Shown piece by piece: positions 8,912-17,036 of a DNA stretch of 64,000 nucleotides. Numbering within the stretch: the stretch's first letter is position 1; the number at the start of each line of letters is the position of its first letter. Position numbers and translations under genes: made by a program. The stretch lies in assembly GCF_016862115.1 (NCBI RefSeq), contig NZ_BOMI01000146.1, positions 1 through 64,000 of the forward strand. The letters run 5' to 3'. The stretch comes from Paractinoplanes deccanensis. GTDB taxonomy: Bacteria; Actinomycetota; Actinomycetes; Mycobacteriales; Micromonosporaceae. Below the pieces are notes generated by a model. The model ran no database searches, was not told where the DNA came from, and worked only from the letters and a program-made list of their open reading frames with translations.

Positions 8912-9381
8912 CAAAGGGGGCGCGGGTTCCGCCTCGCTGGATCGTGACGACCGCCTGGCGTGTGCATCGGGGGCTGTACAAGGCGAGCGGCGGACGGTTC
9001 GGCCTGCGGCGCCCGCGCCCCGGCCGCTTCGGGATGTTCCGGCTCACGACGACCGGGCGGCGCAGCGGCCGCGAGCGCGCCGTCATCCTGGCGTACATCG
9101 AGGACGGCCCGGCGATCGTCACGCTGGCCATGAACGGGTGGGGCGCCGGCGAGCCGGCCTGGTGGCTCAACCTGCGGGCCCATCCCGGCGCGCACGCCCG
9201 GACGCCCGACGGCACCCGGGCCGTGACCGGACGCGAGGCGCGGGGAGCCGAACGCGACCGCCTGTGGCAGCGCTGGCGCGAGGTGGACCCGAGGCTGGAC
9301 GACTTCGCGGCCCTGCGCGGCGCCGAGACGGCCGTGGTCATCCTAGAAGATCGAGCAGGCCGGCCACCCGGGCATCGGTGA
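8908..9381 (+). CDS. Deazaflavin (F420)-dependent nitroreductase-family protein (Ddn-like)
   Basis: A 157-residue split-barrel protein of the Ddn family (F420-dependent or related oxidoreductases). It shows the RLTTTGRRSGRERAVILAYIEDG segment that leads into the cofactor-binding barrel, and a WWLNLRAHP motif typical of the family. It starts at the ATG inside the previous gene's stop (ATGA overlap). Its last 44 bp overlap the convergent LysR gene. The family reduces quinones, enones and nitro compounds; the natural substrate here is unknown. Confidence 0.87.
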   Translation: MTKGARVPPRWIVTTAWRVHRGLYKASGGRFGLRRPRPGRFGMFRLTTTGRRSGRERAVILAYIEDGPAIVTLAMNGWGAGEPAWWLNLRAHPGAHARTPDGTRAVTGREARGAERDRLWQRWREVDPRLDDFAALRGAETAVVILEDRAGRPPGHR

Positions 9382-10171
9382 GCGCCGACGGCTGATGCAC
9401 CACGTGGTAGGTGACCGGCGGCAGGTCGGCCACCGGGATCGCGGCCGAGCCGGCCGGGGGCGGCACGCAGCCGTTGACGATCGCCAGGCCCACGCCGAGC
9501 GCGACGAAGTGGCTGATCAGGGGCCAGCCCTCGGCCTCGACGGCCACCGTCCACGACGCTCCCGCCGCGCGCAGCGCCTGCTCGAGCATGACGCGCTGGG
9601 GGCGGTGCTGCGGCGGGACCACCAGGGCGGCGCCGGCCAGGTCGCGCAGCCGCACCGAGCGGCGCCCGGCGAGGCGGTGGCCGGCCGGCACGAAGAGCGT
9701 CTGCGGGAACGAGGCGAGCTCGCGCACGGTCAGGTCGGGCGGCAGGACGTCGAGGACGCTGACGCCGACGTGCGCCTGTCCCCCTCGTACGGCTGCCAGC
9801 ATCTGCCGGTGGTCGCAGTTGACCAGCCGGAGCGGCGTGGTCGCGAGCGCGGCCTGGATCGTGTCGCCGAGCAGGTAGAGGTAGGCGCCCTGGCCGGCGG
9901 CGAGCACCACGGGCCGCTGCGCGGGCGCGCCGGCGAACTCCGCGAGGAACTGGTCGAGCCGCTCCCGCTGGCCCCGGGCGAAGCGGGCCACCGCCTCGCC
10001 GTCCGCGGTGAGCACCAGGCGGCGGCCCTCGCGACGGTAGAGCGGGCGGCCCAGCGACTCCGACAGCTTGCGGATCTTCACGTGCAGGGCGGGCTGGGAG
10101 ATGTGCAGCTCGGCGGCGGCCCGGGTGAAGTTGAGGTGCTCGGCGAACACGGCGAACGCCGTCAGATCCAT
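9338..10171 (-). CDS. LysR family transcriptional regulator
   Basis: A 277-residue regulator. Residues 1-60 are the winged helix-turn-helix (MDLTAFAVFAEHLNFTRAAAE, then SQPALHVKIRKLSESLGRPLYRREGR). The rest is a periplasmic-binding-protein-like effector domain (HRLAGRRSVRLRDLAGAALVVPP). It is divergent from the HAD-like gene at 10241, the usual arrangement for a LysR protein and its target, and an inverted repeat lies in the 69-bp gap between them. The effector is unknown. Confidence 0.92.
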   Translation of the reverse strand: MDLTAFAVFAEHLNFTRAAAELHISQPALHVKIRKLSESLGRPLYRREGRRLVLTADGEAVARFARGQRERLDQFLAEFAGAPAQRPVVLAAGQGAYLYLLGDTIQAALATTPLRLVNCDHRQMLAAVRGGQAHVGVSVLDVLPPDLTVRELASFPQTLFVPAGHRLAGRRSVRLRDLAGAALVVPPQHRPQRVMLEQALRAAGASWTVAVEAEGWPLISHFVALGVGLAIVNGCVPPPAGSAAIPVADLPPVTYHVVHQPSALTDARVAGLLDLLG

Positions 10172-10176
10172 AACCG

Positions 10177-10209
10177 CAGACTATAGGCGCACGGCAAGAG
10201 ATAGTTCTG
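10177..10209. promoter_or_regulatory. Imperfect inverted repeat, possible LysR site
   Basis: CAGACTAT (10177-10184) and ATAGTTCTG (10201-10209) form an imperfect dyad in the divergent LysR/HAD promoter region. Position fits autoregulation; no biochemical support. Confidence 0.3.
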
Positions 10210-10240
10210 CACTAGCCCGCTACCCCGCAGGCTGAACGGC

Positions 10241-10747
10241 ATGAGAAACCTCGGAGTCGACATCGGACGCGTCATCATCGACGGCGGCGCACCCAGCGGC
10301 GCGGACACCCAGTTCTTCACCGGCGACACCGCCCGAATGCTCGCGACACCGGCCGTGCCCGGCGCGTTCGCGACCCTGGCCCGGCTCGTGCCGCTCTTCG
10401 ACCAGGTGTGGCTGATCTCGAAGTGCGGCGAGCGGGTCCAGCGCCGCACCCGCCTCTGGCTCGACCACCACGACTTCGCCGCGCGCACCGGCATCCCGCG
10501 CGAGCATCTGCGCTTCTGCCTGCGCCGGCCGGACAAGGCGACCCACTGCGCCGAGCTGGGCATCACCCACTTCGTCGACGACAAGCCCGACGTGCACCGG
10601 GCGCTGCGCGGCATCGTGGCGCACCGCTATCTCTTCGGGCCGCAGCGCGCCGATCCGCCCGCCGGGGTGACGGCCACCCGGGACTGGGCGGAGCTATTCG
10701 CCAGGGTGAACGACGACCTTCAAGCCCGTACGCGCAGCGGCCGTTGA
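10241..10747 (+). CDS. HAD-like hydrolase-fold protein
   Basis: A 168-residue protein resembling small HAD-superfamily phosphatases. It has an N-terminal GVDIGRVIID strand in the motif I position, a VWLISKCG segment like motif II, and FVDDKPDVHRALRG like motif IV. The canonical DxDx(T/V) is altered to DIGRV, so the second aspartate is missing and phosphatase activity is doubtful. It is divergent from LysR and its last 54 bp overlap the convergent dehydrogenase gene. Confidence 0.65.
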   Translation: MRNLGVDIGRVIIDGGAPSGADTQFFTGDTARMLATPAVPGAFATLARLVPLFDQVWLISKCGERVQRRTRLWLDHHDFAARTGIPREHLRFCLRRPDKATHCAELGITHFVDDKPDVHRALRGIVAHRYLFGPQRADPPAGVTATRDWAELFARVNDDLQARTRSGR

Positions 10748-11662
10748 CATGGCGGCCTCGACCTCGCCGAGCGGGAACGCCGCGGACACCAGCGGGGCGA
10801 GGTCGACGAGACCGCGGGTGGCCAGCTCGATCGCCCGCGGGTAGACCTCGCCCATGCGGCGGACCATCACCAGCGTCAGCCCCTTGCGCCGGGCGAGCGC
10901 CGCGCTGAAGGTCGTCCGGTCGCCGTCCGGGATGCCGACCAGCACCACGCGCGCGCCCGGCCGGGCGAGCCGCAACGCCGACTCGACAGCGCCGTCGGAC
11001 CCGGACACCTCGAAGACCACGTCCGCCACGGCCTCGTCACCGGCCGGCTCCGCGCCGAGCGCCTCCGCCGCCTTCTGCCTGTGCGGCAGCGGCTCCTTGG
11101 CCAGCACGCGGACGGCACCGCCCCGCAACGCCAGCTGCACGAGCAGCAACCCGATCGGCCCGCACCCCACGACGGCGACAGTGGACGCCATCCGAAGGTG
11201 GCTCAGATCCATCGCGTGCAGCGCGACGCCGAGCGGCTCGAGCAGCGCGCCCTCGTCGTCGCTGAGGGCGTCGGGCAGCCGGTGGAGGCGGTGCGCCGGC
11301 CAGGCCAGGAACTGGCGCAGGCCACCGTCGCAGTCGCCGTGCCCCGCGAAGACGATGCGCGTGCACAGGTTGGGGTGACCGGCGCGGCACTCCTCGCACG
11401 TCTCGCACGGGATCGCCGGGTCGATCGCCACCCGGACGCCGTCGCCGGCACCCCCGCGGATGACGCCGGCCATCTCGTGCCCCAGCACCAGCGGCCGGGG
11501 AATCACCGCGTCGCCGATGCCGCCCTCGGTGAACCAGTGCAGGTCGGAGCCGCAGATGCCGACCGAGGTGACCTCGACCAGCCGCTCGTGCCCGGCGGGG
11601 ACGGGGCGCTCTTCGTCGTGCAGCCGGACCTCGCCGGCGCGGTGGAGCCGAGACACGATCAC
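10694..11662 (-). CDS. Zinc-dependent alcohol dehydrogenase (L-idonate/sorbitol dehydrogenase-like)
   Basis: A 322-residue medium-chain dehydrogenase. The catalytic zinc site shows as CGSDLHWF and GHEMAG, and the structural zinc site as CETCEECRAGHPNLC. The Rossmann GxGxxG is VVGCGPIGLL. The N-terminal half is closest in pattern to L-idonate 5-dehydrogenase and sorbitol dehydrogenases, so it probably oxidises a polyol or sugar acid with NAD(P). Expression context is uninformative apart from the 3' overlap with the HAD-like gene. Confidence 0.88.
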   Translation of the reverse strand: MIVSRLHRAGEVRLHDEERPVPAGHERLVEVTSVGICGSDLHWFTEGGIGDAVIPRPLVLGHEMAGVIRGGAGDGVRVAIDPAIPCETCEECRAGHPNLCTRIVFAGHGDCDGGLRQFLAWPAHRLHRLPDALSDDEGALLEPLGVALHAMDLSHLRMASTVAVVGCGPIGLLLVQLALRGGAVRVLAKEPLPHRQKAAEALGAEPAGDEAVADVVFEVSGSDGAVESALRLARPGARVVLVGIPDGDRTTFSAALARRKGLTLVMVRRMGEVYPRAIELATRGLVDLAPLVSAAFPLGEVEAAMSTAAARTGLKVVVHPGE

Positions 11663-11726
11663 GACCCGACGCTAACACCGTCGCGGTGTATCGCGAACCG
11701 GCCGCGAACCCGGAATGATCGGCGGC

Positions 11727-12905
11727 ATGTCTTCCACCGACCTCCTCGCTGCCGGCGGCGTCACGCACGTCCCCGGCGTCTACGACCCGGCGACCGCGGC
11801 GCTCGCCGTCCGGGCGGGCCATCGCGCCGCGTACCTGTCCGGCGAGGCGATCGCGGCGACCATGCTGGGGGCGTTCACGGGCACGGTCTCCGCCACCCAG
11901 ATCGCGGACCGGGCCGCGGTGCTGGCCCCGTCGCTGGGCGGGGTGCCGCTGCTGGCGGACGCGGGCGTCGGCTTCGAGACGCCGGACGACGCGGTGTGGA
12001 CGGCGCTGGCCTACCAGCGTTCCGGCATCGGCGGCCTGGTCCTCGGCGACGGCTCGGCCCTGCGGGCGGCGGCGGTGAAACAGCGGGCACCGGGCGTCCT
12101 GGTGATCGCGTCGGCGGCGGGTGACTCGCTGGGCGAGGCGGTCGCGCGCTGCCGGGAGCTGGCGGCGGCGGGGGCGGACGCGGTCCTGCCGGTGGGCCTG
12201 CGCGAGAGCGACCTGCGGTCGCTGCATGCGGCACTTCCGGGGGTACGCCTGGCAGTGAGCCGTACGGAGGGAGCGTCCCGGGGGCGCCTCCTCAGCGACC
12301 CGGAGCTCGTGGCGGCGGGGGTCGGTGTGGTGCTCCACCCGTTGACGGCGGCCCTGGCGGCGCTGCGGGCGGCTTCGGTGGCCTATCACGCGCTGGCCCC
12401 CGATTCGCCGGCTTTGCGCAGCGCTCCGCCGGCCCCGCCCGCCGGACCGGACGTGCCGGCGGCGGGGCCCGGCACGCCCCGCCCCGCAGCCGTTCCGGCG
12501 GACTCCGGTCCGGCCGGACCGCCGACCGACGAGGTCGATCTGATGCCGCCCGCCGTCCTGGCCGCGCTGGCCGGCCGGCCGCCGCTCAGCTTCCTGCCGC
12601 GCACCGACGAGAGCGCCGCCTTCGCCCGCCCGCCGCTCCCGGCTCCCGCCGTTCCCGCCTTCGGCGACCCGGCCTTCGGGGCGGGCGACGACCGCCCGTG
12701 GGCCGTCCCGGACGAGCCCGCCGAGCGGCCGTGGGCGGCCATCAGCCGGCCGAGCGACCTGCCGCAGCCCGCCGTGGCCCGCCCGGAGAGGGCGGCAGCC
12801 GGCGCCGTGGCACCGGCTCAGCGGACAGCGGGCGCACCCACCGCCGGGCGCCCCGACCGCACGTGGGCGAGCATCGCCCAGCAGGTCAGCCGCCTCGGCA
12901 CGTAG
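11727..12905 (+). CDS. PEP mutase/isocitrate lyase-fold protein with proline-rich tail
   Basis: About 392 residues. The first ~230 resemble the PEP mutase/methylisocitrate lyase barrel (VPGVYDPATAALAVRAGHRAAYLSG). The metal-binding DxDxG motif is degraded to LADAGVGF and the KRCGH catalytic loop is absent, so lyase activity is unlikely. Residues ~230-392 are a Pro/Ala-rich, probably disordered extension with short recurring patterns (RPWAAI, RTWASI). Start codons ATG 11715 and ATG 11727 are both possible; I use the second. It may be a repurposed scaffold. Confidence 0.7.
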   Translation: MSSTDLLAAGGVTHVPGVYDPATAALAVRAGHRAAYLSGEAIAATMLGAFTGTVSATQIADRAAVLAPSLGGVPLLADAGVGFETPDDAVWTALAYQRSGIGGLVLGDGSALRAAAVKQRAPGVLVIASAAGDSLGEAVARCRELAAAGADAVLPVGLRESDLRSLHAALPGVRLAVSRTEGASRGRLLSDPELVAAGVGVVLHPLTAALAALRAASVAYHALAPDSPALRSAPPAPPAGPDVPAAGPGTPRPAAVPADSGPAGPPTDEVDLMPPAVLAALAGRPPLSFLPRTDESAAFARPPLPAPAVPAFGDPAFGAGDDRPWAVPDEPAERPWAAISRPSDLPQPAVARPERAAAGAVAPAQRTAGAPTAGRPDRTWASIAQQVSRLGT

Positions 12906-12918
12906 GTAAAGGCGGCCG

Positions 12919-13914
12919 TCAGGCGCGGGAGCGTGGCAGGCAGCACTTCTTGTACTTGAGGCCGGAACCGCACCAGCAGGCGCCGTTGCGCTCCGGCGGC
13001 CACGGGATCTGGTCGGCGCCCGTCGCGAGCCGGCCCGCGTAGCCGGACCGGCTCTGCGGCGAGGCCGGGTCGCCGTCGGCGCCGGCGAAGCCGGTCAGGC
13101 CGGCCACCGTGGCGGGCAGCACCGTGAGGCCCGCGCGGCCCGCGGCGGCCAGCCGGACCAGCTCGCGCTCGAGGTGGGCGCGGTGCTCGTCCCAGTCCGC
13201 GCCGTAGGTCTCCGCCAGGCCGGGCCACTGCGCGAGCAGCTTGCCGAGCTCGGCCTCCGGCCAGAACAGCAGGTCCTCGCCGGGCCGGCCGGCCGCCCGG
13301 GCCGCCTCGTTGGCCAGCCGGGTCTCCAGCCGGTCGGCCAGGTTGTCGTGGTGGTCGTGCTGCAGGCCGAGCGCGTGGCGGACGCGGTGGCGCTGCTGGA
13401 GCAGGAAGAACAGCTGGCCGGCGTCCTCGGCGCTGGCCGGCTCGGCGGTGGCGCCCCGCTCGGCGAGGGCCTCGTTCACCGCCTCGCTCAGCCACTGTTC
13501 GGCGACCCGGTTGCGGCCGCCGGCGGCGAGGGCCGCGCTGACGTACGACGCGGCGTCCGGATATGTGGTGAGCAGCGGGCGCAGCGGCTCGAGCACCGCC
13601 ATCGCCTCGTCCTCGCGGTCGAGGCGGAACAGCACGCGGGCCCGCAGCGCGCGGGCGCCGGCGGCCTGGTTGTCGTCGCGTTCCCCGAAGGCTTCGACGG
13701 CCCGGTCCGCGTACCGCTGGGCGGCGTCGAGCTTGCCCCGGCTCTCCGCGATCTCCGCGGCGAGCGCGAACGCGTACCCCGCGTCCTCGGTGTCGGCGAG
13801 CTTGCCCGCGTCGACGGCGTCGGCAAGCTCGGCCGCGACGCCCAGCGGGTCGGCGGCGCCCAGGGCGCTCTGCCGGATCTCGGTGAGGTCTGCGCTGGTC
13901 AGATCGGCTTTCAT
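12919..13914 (-). CDS. TPR-like protein with C-terminal SEC-C zinc motif
   Basis: A 331-residue cytoplasmic protein. Most of it is alanine-rich helical repeat of tetratricopeptide type (YAFALAAEIAESRGKLDAAQRYADRAVEAFGE and similar). The C-terminus carries a SEC-C motif, CWCGSGLKYKKCC, a zinc-binding module first seen in SecA that often mediates ribosome or protein contacts. I start at the ATG at 13914; the GTG two codons upstream is equally open. Partners are unknown. Confidence 0.82.
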   Translation of the reverse strand: MKADLTSADLTEIRQSALGAADPLGVAAELADAVDAGKLADTEDAGYAFALAAEIAESRGKLDAAQRYADRAVEAFGERDDNQAAGARALRARVLFRLDREDEAMAVLEPLRPLLTTYPDAASYVSAALAAGGRNRVAEQWLSEAVNEALAERGATAEPASAEDAGQLFFLLQQRHRVRHALGLQHDHHDNLADRLETRLANEAARAAGRPGEDLLFWPEAELGKLLAQWPGLAETYGADWDEHRAHLERELVRLAAAGRAGLTVLPATVAGLTGFAGADGDPASPQSRSGYAGRLATGADQIPWPPERNGACWCGSGLKYKKCCLPRSRA

Positions 13915-13968
13915 AGGCACGCCGTCACGGTACAGCGCCGGGCGGACTCATGACTGTTGATCTGGGTC

Positions 13969-14424
13969 TCACTCGCGCGGGCGCGCCGGCGTACGGCCGA
14001 GGGCTCTGCTCGCGCCCCACGCCACGAGCCCGGTGACGGCGCCGGCGAGCAGCCCGGTGAAGAGGCTGCTGACCACGGCGAACGTCCGGATCACGAACTC
14101 CTCGGCGCCGGGCGGCAGTCGCCCCTCGAGGTTGCCGCCGAGCGCCGCGCCGGCGCCCACGCTCCGGTCCCACAGCAGCTGGTGCACCAGGGCCAGGAAG
14201 ACGCCGTAGATCGCGCCGACCACCAGCAGTGTCAGGAAGGGCCGGGGCACCTTGGCCAGGACGGCGACCACGATCCAGATCACCAGCGGTACGAAGACCA
14301 GCAGCAGGTTGACCGCGTCGCCCTCCTGGACGACGTCCAGGTCGTGCAGGACGACACGGGGCACGGCGAGCAGCGCCAGCCCGGCGAGCGCGATCCACGG
14401 CAGTCCGAGGCCTTGCTTCTCCAT
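13969..14424 (-). CDS. Four-helix membrane protein, unknown function
   Basis: A 151-residue integral membrane protein with four hydrophobic segments (around residues 8-25, 40-58, 64-85 and 112-137) and a short Arg-rich C-terminus. No family recognised. It lies downstream of the divergent histidine kinase gene with a 130-bp gap and has no evident partner. Confidence 0.7.
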   Translation of the reverse strand: MEKQGLGLPWIALAGLALLAVPRVVLHDLDVVQEGDAVNLLLVFVPLVIWIVVAVLAKVPRPFLTLLVVGAIYGVFLALVHQLLWDRSVGAGAALGGNLEGRLPPGAEEFVIRTFAVVSSLFTGLLAGAVTGLVAWGASRALGRTPARPRE

Positions 14425-14554
14425 GCGGCCGAACCTATGTGGCCGGGCCGCTCATGCCATCCGTCCGGCGTCGCGATCGCGTACGCCCAGAAGCGATCGC
14501 CCTGTCGCCCGGCGCCTACAGCGCCCAGGGCACCGGAGAACTTAGGCTGGAGGC

Positions 14555-15703
14555 ATGCAGGGGCGCACGCGCCGGATTCCGCCCTGGGTGGTGGACGGTG
14601 TCCTCGGGCTCGCGGTGACGGCCACGCTCACGGCCGTGATCTCCGCCCGGCAGGGCGGCACCAAGGAGCCCGACGCCCTGGCGTACCTGTGGGCCGCCGG
14701 GCTCGGCGCGCTGATGCTCGCCCGCCGCCAGCACCCGCGCGCGGTGCTCCTGGTGAGCGCGTTCGGCCTGATCGCCTACTACGCGGGCGGCTACCCGGCC
14801 GTCGGCGTCGGCATCCCGCTGGCCGCCGCGTTGTTCTCCGCCGCCGAGGCCGGGCGGCCGGTCGCGGCGATCGTGACCGCCTCCACGGTGCTCGCGGTGT
14901 CGCTCGTCTTCCGCCTGCTCTCCGGCCAGAACCCGTGGTACGTGCTGGGTTACGAGCTGGCGACGCACGTGGCCGCGATGGCGATGGCGATCGCGCTGGG
15001 CGACAGCCTGCGCAGCCGCCGGGCCCAGCGGGCGCAGCAGCGGGCGATGACCGAGCTGCTGGCCCGGCAGCACGAGCGCGAGTCGGCGGGCCGGGTCCGC
15101 GAGGAGCGGATGGCGATCGCCCGCGACCTGCACGACTCGATCGGCCACACGGTCTCGGTGATCGCGCTGCACGCCGAGGTGGCCCGGGAGGCCGCCCCGC
15201 CCGGCCACCCGGCGCTGGACACCGCGCTGCGCCGGATCAGGGAGGCGTCCTCGGCCTCGATGCGCGAGCTGCGGACCACGGTGCGGCTGCTGCGCTCGGC
15301 CGAGCCGGCGGGCCGCGAGCCGGTCTCGCTCGGCAACCTCGCCGCGGTGCTCGACTCGGCCCGGTCCGCCGGGTTCGACGTGGAGCAGCGCGTCGAGGTC
15401 GACTCCGGCGAGCTGCCGCGCACGATCGACGCGGCCGCGTACCGGATCGTCCAGGAGGCGGTGACCAACGTGGTGCGGCACGCCCGGGCGAGCCGGGTGA
15501 GTGTGCTCGTCGCGGCCGACGGCGGGCGGCTGCGAGTGAGGGTCACCGACGACGGCCCGCCGCCCGCGGAGCCCGGCCGTGGCGGCACCGGGATCGCCGG
15601 GATGACCGAGCGGGCCGGCGCGCTCGGCGGCTCGCTGCGCACCCGGCACGAGCCCGGCGGATTCGTCGTCGAGGCGGAGCTGCCGCTCGGGGAGGCCGCG
15701 TGA
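14555..15703 (+). CDS. Sensor histidine kinase, NarL-partner type (HisKA_3)
   Basis: A 382-residue membrane sensor kinase. About five membrane helices occupy residues 12-150, then comes the dimerisation/phosphoacceptor domain with ARDLHDSIGH (His193) and a HATPase_c domain (IVQEAVTNVVRHARAS; DDGPPPAE...GGTGIAGMTERAGALGG). This is the DesK/LiaS class with no GAF or PAS sensor, unlike mycobacterial DevS/DosS. Its stop overlaps the GTG of the response-regulator gene, so they form a coupled pair. The signal is unknown. Confidence 0.93.
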   Translation: MQGRTRRIPPWVVDGVLGLAVTATLTAVISARQGGTKEPDALAYLWAAGLGALMLARRQHPRAVLLVSAFGLIAYYAGGYPAVGVGIPLAAALFSAAEAGRPVAAIVTASTVLAVSLVFRLLSGQNPWYVLGYELATHVAAMAMAIALGDSLRSRRAQRAQQRAMTELLARQHERESAGRVREERMAIARDLHDSIGHTVSVIALHAEVAREAAPPGHPALDTALRRIREASSASMRELRTTVRLLRSAEPAGREPVSLGNLAAVLDSARSAGFDVEQRVEVDSGELPRTIDAAAYRIVQEAVTNVVRHARASRVSVLVAADGGRLRVRVTDDGPPPAEPGRGGTGIAGMTERAGALGGSLRTRHEPGGFVVEAELPLGEAA

Positions 15704-16356
15704 TCCGGGTCGTGCTCGCCGACGACCAGGAGCTGGTCCGCGCCGGGCTGCGCAGCCTGATCGAGAACGACCCCGGCATCACCGTCGTGGCCGAGGCCGG
15801 CGACGGCGTGCGAGCTCTCGAAGAGGTCCGCCGGCACCGGCCGGACGTCGTGCTGATGGACATCCGCATGCCCGGCGGCGACGGCATCGACGCGACCGCC
15901 CGGATCGCCGCCGACGAGAGGCTGACCGGCGTCCGCGTGCTGATCCTCACCACCTTCGACGAGCCCGCCGAGATCGACGAGGCGATCCGCGCGGGCGCCG
16001 CCGGCTACCTGCTCAAGGACACCACCTCGGAAGACCTCCGCCGCGCGGTCCGCGCGGTCGCGGCCGGCGGCGCCATGGTCTCCCCCTCGATCGCGGCCCA
16101 CCTGATGAGGCGCGTGGCCGAGAGGGGCCCGGAGCGCCCCCGCGACCCGCGCCTCGACGACCTGACCGACCGCGAACGGCAGATCCTCGCCCGCGTCGGC
16201 CTCGGCGAGACCAATCAGGAGATCGGCGCGGCCCTGTTCCTCAGCCCGGCGACGGCCCGCACGTACGTGAGCCGCCTGCTGGCCAAGCTCCAGGCCCGCG
16301 ACCGCACCCAGCTGGCCGTGATCGCCCATCGCGCGGGCCTCACCCCGGACGGTTAG
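15700..16356 (+). CDS. NarL/LuxR-type response regulator
   Basis: A 218-residue regulator translated from a GTG in a GTGA overlap with the kinase gene. The receiver domain has the acidic pocket LADD, the phosphoacceptor Asp54 (VVLMDIRMPG) and the conserved Thr/Lys segments (LTTFD, LLKDT). The C-terminus is a LuxR helix-turn-helix (LTDRERQILARVGLGETNQEIG). Its TAG stop lies in the 11-bp sequence duplicated by the neighbouring insertion element, which left the reading frame intact. Confidence 0.94.
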   Translation: MIRVVLADDQELVRAGLRSLIENDPGITVVAEAGDGVRALEEVRRHRPDVVLMDIRMPGGDGIDATARIAADERLTGVRVLILTTFDEPAEIDEAIRAGAAGYLLKDTTSEDLRRAVRAVAAGGAMVSPSIAAHLMRRVAERGPERPRDPRLDDLTDRERQILARVGLGETNQEIGAALFLSPATARTYVSRLLAKLQARDRTQLAVIAHRAGLTPDG

Positions 16357-16360
16357 CGCC
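16350..16360. repeat. Left copy of 11-bp target-site duplication
   Basis: CGGTTAGCGCC is repeated exactly at 17026-17036, flanking the IS4-type remnant. It contains the stop codon of the response-regulator gene. Confidence 0.8.
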
Positions 16361-17025
16361 GATGCCGCGAAGTCAGGGGTCTGGCTGGTTGTCAACCGGG
16401 TCGTGATGGTGGTTGTTGCGGCGTGGTGTTTGGAGATGGCTCGCTGGTGCCCGGGGCGGTGTCGGTGGCGCTGGTCATGGCCGGCCGCAGGGTTTGGCAG
16501 GCGGTGAGCAGGGCGTAGACCTCTTGGTCGATCCCGGCCGGGGTTCGGGCGCGTAGGACCCGGCCACCGAGAGCGGTGGATGTCAGTTCCAACGTGTGGT
16601 GGTCGGTCAGGGTGGTCGGCAGCCGGTATCGGCCAGTGTGATGCGGCTTCCCGCCGGTAGTCACGGCGATCTCGGCGTCGATGACCCGGACGGTCACAGT
16701 GCCCAGCTTGCTCAGCCAGGAGCCGTCCGGGCAGCGCCGGATCCGACGGCAGATCCCGTACCCGCGATTGAACCGCACCGGTCGCGGCTAGAACGTCGTC
16801 GACCATCTCGAACGGCACGACCTGCGTTGACTCGCCCAGATGACCCGGCGCGAACCGGCCCGCGGCCACCTTGCTCGTGCGATGAATGACAGAATGCTCG
16901 CGCAGCGGAACTCCCGGCTCGAAGGGTGTCTTGTGAGGACAACCCCATAACGGGAGTCCCGCTGTGTCACATCCATCGACACACCCACTTGACGTCCCGC
17001 CACCAGCGCCGACTACGCGGCATTG
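16361..17025 (-). mobile_element. Decayed IS4-family insertion sequence remnant
   Basis: A 665-bp element between two exact 11-bp direct repeats. Its ends are imperfect inverted repeats: GATGCCGCGAAGTCAGG at the left, and on the opposite strand CAATGCCGCGTAGTCGG at the right. Ten to thirteen bp duplications are typical of the IS4 group. Inside are broken pieces of an IS4-type transposase in different frames, so the element cannot move by itself. Length is under half that of an intact copy. Confidence 0.82.
16392..16869 (-). pseudogene. IS4-family transposase fragment (two deletions, frameshift)
   Basis: Reading from 16869 gives the family N-terminus (RFAPGHLGESTQVVPFEMVDDVLAATG...VRDLPS). 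Near 16743 the frame breaks and the large middle part, including most of the DDE core, is missing. A second frame then gives the late-core segment TVRVIDAEIAVTTGGKPHHTGRYRLPTTLTD. At about 16600 another deletion removes the Y-x2-R-x3-E part of the YREK signature and joins directly to LGGRVLRARTPAGIDQEVYALLTA, the family C-terminus. Clearly non-functional. Confidence 0.85.
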
Positions 17026-17036
17026 CGGTTAGCGCC
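17026..17036. repeat. Right copy of 11-bp target-site duplication
   Basis: Exact copy of 16350-16360 (CGGTTAGCGCC). On the minus strand it supplies the TAA stop of the esterase gene ending at 17029. Confidence 0.8.

Noticed and set aside
14555..16356. The kinase/regulator pair as the DevS/DevR (DosS/DosR) of the island
   Set aside because: The kinase has only membrane helices and no GAF heme domain, and the pair lies outside the box-bearing part; DesK/LiaR type fits better.
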